Positions 12,834-17,279 of a stretch of DNA of 17,279 nt are shown in pieces; positions within the stretch are counted from its first letter, which is position 1, and every line of letters begins with the position of its first letter. The notes beneath the pieces are model-generated. The model was not told the origin of the DNA, did no database searches, and saw only the letters and a program-made list of their open reading frames with translations. The translations under genes and the position numbers were made by a program. Origin of the DNA: an uncultured Eubacteriales bacterium (GTDB lineage: Bacteria > Bacillota_A > Clostridia > Peptostreptococcales > Anaerovoracaceae); contig CADATR010000022.1 of assembly GCA_902790885.1 (NCBI GenBank), forward strand, positions 1-17,279. Reading direction: 5' to 3'.

Positions 12834-14090
12834 CTACAACATGTACCCGTGTCCGGTGAGTATGAGCAAAAAGTATCTGAGCTGTGAAAGCAGCGAGACA
12901 GCCAGAGCTGCCGCCAGTATCACAAGGTACACGATCCTCGCGGTTTTTCGTCCCTTGAATACGGAGTCCTTATTATATACATTCTCAAGAGCCAGTGCCG
13001 TACTTGCCAGATTGATGAAATATGTGCCGTACACCTTTCCCCAGCTGAAGTTGCCGTAATTGCCCCTTTTGCCTGTCTCAGTGATAAAGGCCCACTGCAG
13101 GACTCCGGCAAGGAATATGCCCAGCACAAACAGATACTTTCTGTCTTTGAATCTTTTGAAGTTTGCCGCGAACACGATGATCGCGAATGTCATGCCGAAA
13201 ATGAATCCGGCAACCGGCTTCTCTTCAAAGATATGCGAGATCTCAAAAATGACCCTGTGCTCCTCACCGTCCAGAGCTGCCTCAGCGTTGTTGAATTCGC
13301 GGGTCTGAAGATACAGTACATACAGCCCCGCCGGTATCATTGTGCAGCCCATGATGACCAGCTTTATAAATCTCCCCCAGAAGCCTTTGATGCCGCCTGA
13401 AAGCAGCTCTATGAGGAACAGCACGACTACTGTTATCGACATGCTGAGGAAGAAACTTGGCTTGGTAAACGCGGACATGAAGACCATAAATGCAGTCGCT
13501 GCCCACCAGCCCGGATGTACGCCTTTTTCATCATAATGCATGTACATCTTCAAAAAGCATAAGGACGCAATAAGCGACAGGAATGTCATTGTCTGCTGGG
13601 TAGGTGAATGCCACGCATAAGCCGAGAACGACTTTCTGTAATACCACTCGTGCAGCACAGGCACAAACGCAGGCCCTATGAACATCGCTGCCAGGGAGAA
13701 AAACTGCATGGCGTATCTCGGCACCCTGTCAAGCAGGCCGTCTTCTTTTATCAGGAACCTGATAAAAAGGAAATTGACCACTACAGTTGCCGCCACGACC
13801 GCCGCCATATAGACATTGGCCTCCATTATATTATCGTTGATCTGGTAAAAGTATGTGAACAGGAAGCCAAGCAGTCTGTCGTGTTCGACGCCTTCCTGTG
13901 CATTCGTTATCACATAAAAATGCATGTCTGACATGTACTTGTCATGATAATTGATGATCATGCGGTAGAACATCTCGAGACATGTCACGAAAAGCATTCC
14001 TATTGCTGTTGCCCATATAAGGTCGTTCCAGCCAAGAGTAACAGTGTAACCATTCTTCAGAAGCTCAGTATCAGTTTTTTCTCTTCTCAT
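12834..14090 (-). CDS. Multipass membrane protein, possible GT-C-type glycosyltransferase, 418 aa
   Basis: I do not recognise a named family. About ten hydrophobic segments are visible, for example near 24-44, 92-114, 126-148, 168-184, 196-230, 242-262, 293-310, 318-336, 352-370 and 385-412. The first loop after helix 1 carries acidic residues (YHDKYMSD, 48-55), and the long second loop has HSPTQQ (161-166). An early acidic extracytoplasmic loop and many helices fit GT-C-fold glycosyltransferases or EpsG-like polymer proteins, which use lipid-linked sugars. No standard catalytic signature proves it. The ATG at 14090 has only a weak ribosome-binding site. It is a single-gene unit with its own promoter, divergent from coaBC. 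Confidence 0.75.
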   Translation of the reverse strand: MRREKTDTELLKNGYTVTLGWNDLIWATAIGMLFVTCLEMFYRMIINYHDKYMSDMHFYVITNAQEGVEHDRLLGFLFTYFYQINDNIMEANVYMAAVVAATVVVNFLFIRFLIKEDGLLDRVPRYAMQFFSLAAMFIGPAFVPVLHEWYYRKSFSAYAWHSPTQQTMTFLSLIASLCFLKMYMHYDEKGVHPGWWAATAFMVFMSAFTKPSFFLSMSITVVVLFLIELLSGGIKGFWGRFIKLVIMGCTMIPAGLYVLYLQTREFNNAEAALDGEEHRVIFEISHIFEEKPVAGFIFGMTFAIIVFAANFKRFKDRKYLFVLGIFLAGVLQWAFITETGKRGNYGNFSWGKVYGTYFINLASTALALENVYNKDSVFKGRKTARIVYLVILAAALAVSLLSQLRYFLLILTGHGYML

Positions 14091-14152
14091 TTCTAAAAAT
14101 ATCAGTTATTTCCGGAGTATTTTCTTATCTGCGGGAAGTCCCGGCTTAGTCG

Positions 14153-14181
14153 ATTTTATCTCAGTAAAGCCCGCTTTTCAA
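14153..14181 (-). promoter_or_regulatory. Promoter for the membrane-protein gene
   Basis: On the minus strand TTGAAA (14176-14181) and TAAAAT (14153-14158) lie 17 bp apart. A small dyad CGGGA-AG-TCCCG (14132-14143) follows in the presumed leader, close to the start site, and could be an operator or a short hairpin. The leader to the ATG at 14090 is about 55 nt. Confidence 0.55.
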
Positions 14182-14282
14182 GGACAGTTCAGCAGCAGAA
14201 AACATGCCGTATAAGCAGAAAAAGCGTATTACAGGCAGCTGCTTCTTCCGATATCTTTTGCCGGCTTATTATTTGTGACGGC

Positions 14283-14311
14283 TTGACTGCATCCGCCTGC
14301 ACGTTTATGCT
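14283..14311 (+). promoter_or_regulatory. Promoter for coaBC
   Basis: TTGACT (14283-14288) and TATGCT (14306-14311) are 17 bp apart, followed by about 50 nt to the ATG. A strong GGAGG lies eight bases before the start codon. Confidence 0.55.
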
Positions 14312-14370
14312 TTGTATAAACTGAAATATCAGGCATTTGAAAAGCGGTTCCGTTCGCGGAGGTTATAAAT

Positions 14371-15570
14371 ATGGGAGAAAAGAAAAAAATTTTGCTGGGG
14401 ATCAGCGGCGGCATATCTGCCTACAAATCGGTATACATCGCAAGCGGTCTCAAAAAGAAAGGCTACGACGTACATGTCATAATGACTGACGGCGCTGCAA
14501 AATTCGTCACACCGCTCACCTTCGAGACCATGAGCGGCAATAAGGTCGTCACAGATGTGTTCGATCCTGCCAACGAGACTCCTACGGAGCATATAACGCT
14601 TGGCCAGTCTGCAGATCTGGCGCTGATAGCTCCCGCAACGGCTAACACCATCGCCAAGCTGGCGCACGGCATCGCAGACAACATGCTCACCACAACGATG
14701 CTGGCGTGCACCTGTCCTGTTCTCATCTCTCCGGCCATGAACACCGCGATGTTCGAGAATCCTGCCACACAGGCAAATCTCGAAACTCTTCGCAGCAGAG
14801 GCTATGAGATCATAGAGCCTGCCGAGGGAATGCTGGCATGCGGCGTTGAGGGCAAGGGCAAGATGCCTGAGCCTGATGTGCTCATCGGCTATGTTGAGCA
14901 GTGGGTGTCGAAAGATAAAGACATGGCCGGGCTCAAGGTGCTCGTGACTGCCGGTCCTACGCAGGAGGCCATCGATCCGGTACGCTATATAACGAACCAC
15001 TCCAGCGGCAAGATGGGCTACGCCATCGCTCGCATGGCTGCAAGGCGCGGAGCCGAGGTGACTCTTGTCTCCGGCAGAACAGCTCTTCCGAGGGAGCCTT
15101 TCGTTGAGACAGTAGACGTGCTGAGCGCTCAGGATATGTTCGACGCGGTCACATCGCGCGCTCCTGAGATGGATATAATCATAAAGGCGGCGGCCGTAGC
15201 TGACTACAGGCCTGCCGAAGTCGCGGCGCAGAAGATCAAAAAGAGCGATGCTGCCTCGGGACGCAGCATAGAACTCGAGCCGACGCAGGACGTGCTCGGC
15301 TACCTCGGCGAACACCGCAGAGATGATCAGTTCCTCTGCGGATTCGCGATGGAAACCAAGAACCTTCTCGAGAACGCGGCCAAGAAACTGGTAAAGAAGA
15401 ACGTCAACATGATATGCGCCAACAGTCTGAAGACCAAAGGTGCAGGATTCCAGGGCGACACCAACGTCATTACACTGCTTACCAGAGGCGGCATGAAACA
15501 GCTGCCGCTGATGAGCAAGCTCGATGCCGCCGACGCGATACTCGACGAGATCATGAAGGAAAGAGGATAA
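14371..15570 (+). CDS. coaBC: Bifunctional phosphopantothenoylcysteine decarboxylase / phosphopantothenate-cysteine ligase, 399 aa
   Basis: The fused enzyme makes 4'-phosphopantetheine for coenzyme A in two steps: CTP-dependent joining of cysteine to phosphopantothenate (CoaB part), then FMN-dependent decarboxylation (CoaC part). The CoaC half (1-180) shows LLGISGGISAYK (8-19), the conserved His74, PAMNTAMF (121-128, usually ending in Trp) and Cys157 in ACGVEGKGKMPEP. The CoaB half shows TAGPTQEAIDPVRYITN (193-209), SSGKMG (211-216), AAVADYRP and the lysines of KIKKSD. Length is normal. The start is supported by GGAGG eight bases upstream. It is a single-gene unit between a promoter and a shared terminator. 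Confidence 0.97.
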   Translation: MGEKKKILLGISGGISAYKSVYIASGLKKKGYDVHVIMTDGAAKFVTPLTFETMSGNKVVTDVFDPANETPTEHITLGQSADLALIAPATANTIAKLAHGIADNMLTTTMLACTCPVLISPAMNTAMFENPATQANLETLRSRGYEIIEPAEGMLACGVEGKGKMPEPDVLIGYVEQWVSKDKDMAGLKVLVTAGPTQEAIDPVRYITNHSSGKMGYAIARMAARRGAEVTLVSGRTALPREPFVETVDVLSAQDMFDAVTSRAPEMDIIIKAAAVADYRPAEVAAQKIKKSDAASGRSIELEPTQDVLGYLGEHRRDDQFLCGFAMETKNLLENAAKKLVKKNVNMICANSLKTKGAGFQGDTNVITLLTRGGMKQLPLMSKLDAADAILDEIMKERG

Positions 15571-15578
15571 GCTCCACT

Positions 15579-15610
15579 AAAAAAGAGGCAGGCGAGCCTG
15601 TCTCTTTTTA
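15579..15610. terminator. Bidirectional rho-independent terminator (coaBC / nfnB)
   Basis: The arms 15579-15593 and 15596-15610 form a 15-bp stem with one G-T pair and a two-base gap. It reads AAAAAAGAGGCAGGC on one side and ends in CTCTTTTTA on the other. The flanking A and T runs allow it to work in both directions. It sits 8 bp after the coaBC stop and 4 bp after the nfnB stop, filling the 44-bp convergent gap. Confidence 0.9.
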
Positions 15611-15614
15611 TGCT

Positions 15615-17027
15615 CTATTTCGCGGAGAGGTATTCGTCTATAGAAGCCGCCGCGAGTTTGCCGGCGCCCATAGCGCTTATTACCGTCGCTGCTCCTGTGA
15701 CCGCGTCGCCGCCGGCATACACGGCCTCACGGCTCGTGAGGCCGGCCTCGTCTACGACGATGCCGCCGCGGCGGTTCACCTCAAGTCCCTTAGTAGTGTT
15801 CTTGATCAGCGGGTTCGGACTGGTGCCGATCGCCATGATGACTGTGTCAACATCGAGCTCGTATTCGCTGCCCTCGATAGGAACAGGTCTTCTTCTGCCG
15901 CTCGCGTCAGGCTCTCCGAGTTCCATCCTGATGCATCTGATGCCTGTCACGAATCCGTTCTTAGGATCGCGCGGATCGTCAGGATTATTGTATCCGAGTA
16001 TCTCCACAGGGTTGTTCAGGAGTCTGAAATCGATGCCCTCTTCCTTTGCGTGCTCGACTTCCTCTGCCCTTGCAGGCAGCTCCTCCATTGACCTTCTGTA
16101 AACGATGTATACGTGCTCGGCTCCGAGTCTCAGCGCCGTACGGGCCGCGTCCATCGCAACGTTTCCGCCGCCTACTACAGCGACCTTTCCGCCCTTCATG
16201 ATCGGGGTCCTTGGGTCGTCCCTGAACGCCTTCATGAGGTTGGATCTTGTCAGATACTCGTTTGCCGAGTATACGCCCTTCAGCGTCTCGCCCGGGATGT
16301 TCATGAAGCTAGGCAGGCCTGCGCCCGATCCGATGAATACTGCTTCGAATCCCATCTCGTCGAAGAGCTCGTCGATGGTCAGCGTCTTTCCGATGATGAC
16401 GTTCGTCTCTACGTCCACGCCGAGATCCTTCAGTCCCTCGACTTCTCTTGCGACGATCGCCTTCGGAAGTCTGAATTCAGGGATTCCGTATACCAGTACT
16501 CCGCCCGCTGTGTGCAGAGCCTCGAATACGGATACCTCATATCCCTTCTTTGCCAGGTCGCCTGCGCAGGTGAGTCCCGACGGACCGGATCCTACTACCG
16601 CCACCTTGTGTCCGTTCGAAGCCGGAGCTTCGGCCTTCTCTGTCGCATTCGCGTTGTGCCAGTCAGCGACGAATCTCTCAAGACGTCCGATGCCTACAGG
16701 CTCGAACTTGATGCCCATCGTGCACTTCGCCTCGCACTGTGTCTCCTGCGGACATACTCTTCCGCATACTGCAGGCAGTGTCGATGTCTTGTTGATCACC
16801 TGATAGGCTCCCTCGTAGTCCTTCTCCTTGATCTTCATGATGAAGTCAGGGATGTTGACGTTTACAGGGCAGCCTGCCACGCATGGTTTGTTCTTGCAGT
16901 TGAGGCATCTCTGCGCCTCTGCCAGTGCTATCTCTTCTGTATATCCGAGCGCTACCTCGTCGAAGTTATGCGCACGCACCTGCGGATCCTGAGCAGGCAT
17001 TTCATGTTTCTTAGGGTCAAGTGCCAT
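15615..17027 (-). CDS. nfnB: NfnB/GltD-type iron-sulfur flavoprotein, 470 aa
   Basis: The N-terminus carries eight cysteines for two 4Fe-4S clusters: Cys41, 44, 49, 53 in CLNCKNKPCVAGC and Cys88, 92, 98, 102. Then come an FAD loop GSGPSG (146-151), an NADP(H)-binding GGGNVAMDAAR (286-296) and a C-terminal FAD segment with YAGGDAVTG. This is the glutamate synthase small subunit fold. Because the preceding gene encodes the NfnA-type partner, the better call is the large subunit of NADH-dependent reduced ferredoxin:NADP+ oxidoreductase, which couples ferredoxin and NADH oxidation to NADPH formation by electron bifurcation. A perfect AGGAGG precedes the ATG. The alternative is an NADPH-glutamate synthase beta chain, annotated gltD or gltA. 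Confidence 0.93.
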   Translation of the reverse strand: MALDPKKHEMPAQDPQVRAHNFDEVALGYTEEIALAEAQRCLNCKNKPCVAGCPVNVNIPDFIMKIKEKDYEGAYQVINKTSTLPAVCGRVCPQETQCEAKCTMGIKFEPVGIGRLERFVADWHNANATEKAEAPASNGHKVAVVGSGPSGLTCAGDLAKKGYEVSVFEALHTAGGVLVYGIPEFRLPKAIVAREVEGLKDLGVDVETNVIIGKTLTIDELFDEMGFEAVFIGSGAGLPSFMNIPGETLKGVYSANEYLTRSNLMKAFRDDPRTPIMKGGKVAVVGGGNVAMDAARTALRLGAEHVYIVYRRSMEELPARAEEVEHAKEEGIDFRLLNNPVEILGYNNPDDPRDPKNGFVTGIRCIRMELGEPDASGRRRPVPIEGSEYELDVDTVIMAIGTSPNPLIKNTTKGLEVNRRGGIVVDEAGLTSREAVYAGGDAVTGAATVISAMGAGKLAAASIDEYLSAK

Positions 17028-17048
17028 TTCATTTCCTCCTTTCAGTGC

Positions 17049-17279
17049 TTACGCGTTCTCTGCCATCTTATACAGATTGCAGGTCTCTTCATGTGCATGT
17101 CTCTCATAATCGAAGTACATGCGGCCTCTCGAGATGGCTTCATCGAAGTCTACCTCATATCCGTTGAAGTCCGGTCCGTCAACGCAGGCGAACTTCATCA
17201 CAGGGCCGTTCTCTGTGTTGAGAGTCAGTCTGCATCCGCCGCACATTCCTGTGCCGTCTATCATGATAGGGCTCATCGA
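17049..17279 (-). CDS. nfnA: NfnA-type FAD/2Fe-2S subunit, 5' part off the window
   Basis: Only the C-terminal 76 residues are visible; the reading frame stays open to the right edge, so the internal ATG at 17276 is not the start. The sequence has DGTGMCGGCRLTL and KFACVDGPDFNGYEVDFDE, the C-terminal 2Fe-2S signature of the PyrK/sulfide dehydrogenase-like FAD/NAD-binding proteins that form NfnA. This subunit binds NAD(H), FAD and a 2Fe-2S cluster and pairs with NfnB. The stop is 21 bp before the nfnB start, so the two are one operon. The arrangement nfnA-nfnB matches anaerobes such as Clostridium and Thermotoga. Confidence 0.9.
   Translation of the reverse strand, partial: SMSPIMIDGTGMCGGCRLTLNTENGPVMKFACVDGPDFNGYEVDFDEAISRGRMYFDYERHAHEETCNLYKMAENA

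Noticed and set aside
14329..15315. 328-codon minus-strand frame
   Set aside because: Antisense to coaBC, whose catalytic motifs are intact.

Overview
The window looks like chromosomal DNA of a strictly anaerobic, moderately GC-rich member of the Clostridia (Bacillota). The evidence is the gene set: an NfnAB-type ferredoxin:NADP oxidoreductase, phosphotransacetylase, a fused CoaBC, a thioredoxin reductase of the ferredoxin-linked type, strong Shine-Dalgarno sites and compact rho-independent terminators. No genus can be named from sequence reading alone.

The left half (about 1-9540) is a ten-gene minus-strand block. In transcription order it holds two HypB-type GTPases (9539-8862, 8669-7992), a thioredoxin-reductase-like flavoprotein (7963-7103), a Cys-rich protein of the aminothiazoline-carboxylate hydrolase family (7095-6403), an MFS transporter (6388-5144), a free-standing TM1266-type ACT-like domain (5083-4838), a FecCD/BtuC-type permease (4645-3623), an ABC ATPase with a second TM1266-type domain fused to its C-terminus (3626-2505), a NifH-like iron protein (2357-1602) and a NifD/NifK-like component 1 protein that runs off the left edge (1174-<1). 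This is a nitrogenase-like reductase joined to a metal-chelate or corrinoid-class importer, metallochaperone-like GTPases and redox or hydrolase partners. I do not recognise it as a characterised pathway, and no nif, bch, cfb or mar marker genes are visible. A working model (inference) is that a chelate or cofactor-like molecule is imported, its transporter is gated by the ACT-like domain, and the molecule is reduced by the NifH/NifD-like pair.

The spacers in this block are unusually structured. A 27-bp tandem repeat lies between the ATPase and nifH-like genes. A run of dyads lies between the nifH-like and nifD-like genes and includes two palindromes with the same TTTTCTACAT arm. Large inverted repeats fill the gap between the two HypB genes and the gap before the permease. 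A good internal promoter sits in front of the TM1266-type gene.

The right half (9640-17279) is ordinary metabolism: a long-chain acyl-CoA synthetase (+), pta (-), a multipass membrane protein of possible GT-C type (-), coaBC (+), and nfnB with the 3' end of nfnA (-). Two convergent gene pairs (acyl-CoA synthetase/pta and coaBC/nfnB) share bidirectional terminators. Promoters can be read in the divergent spacers at 9540-9807 and 14091-14370.
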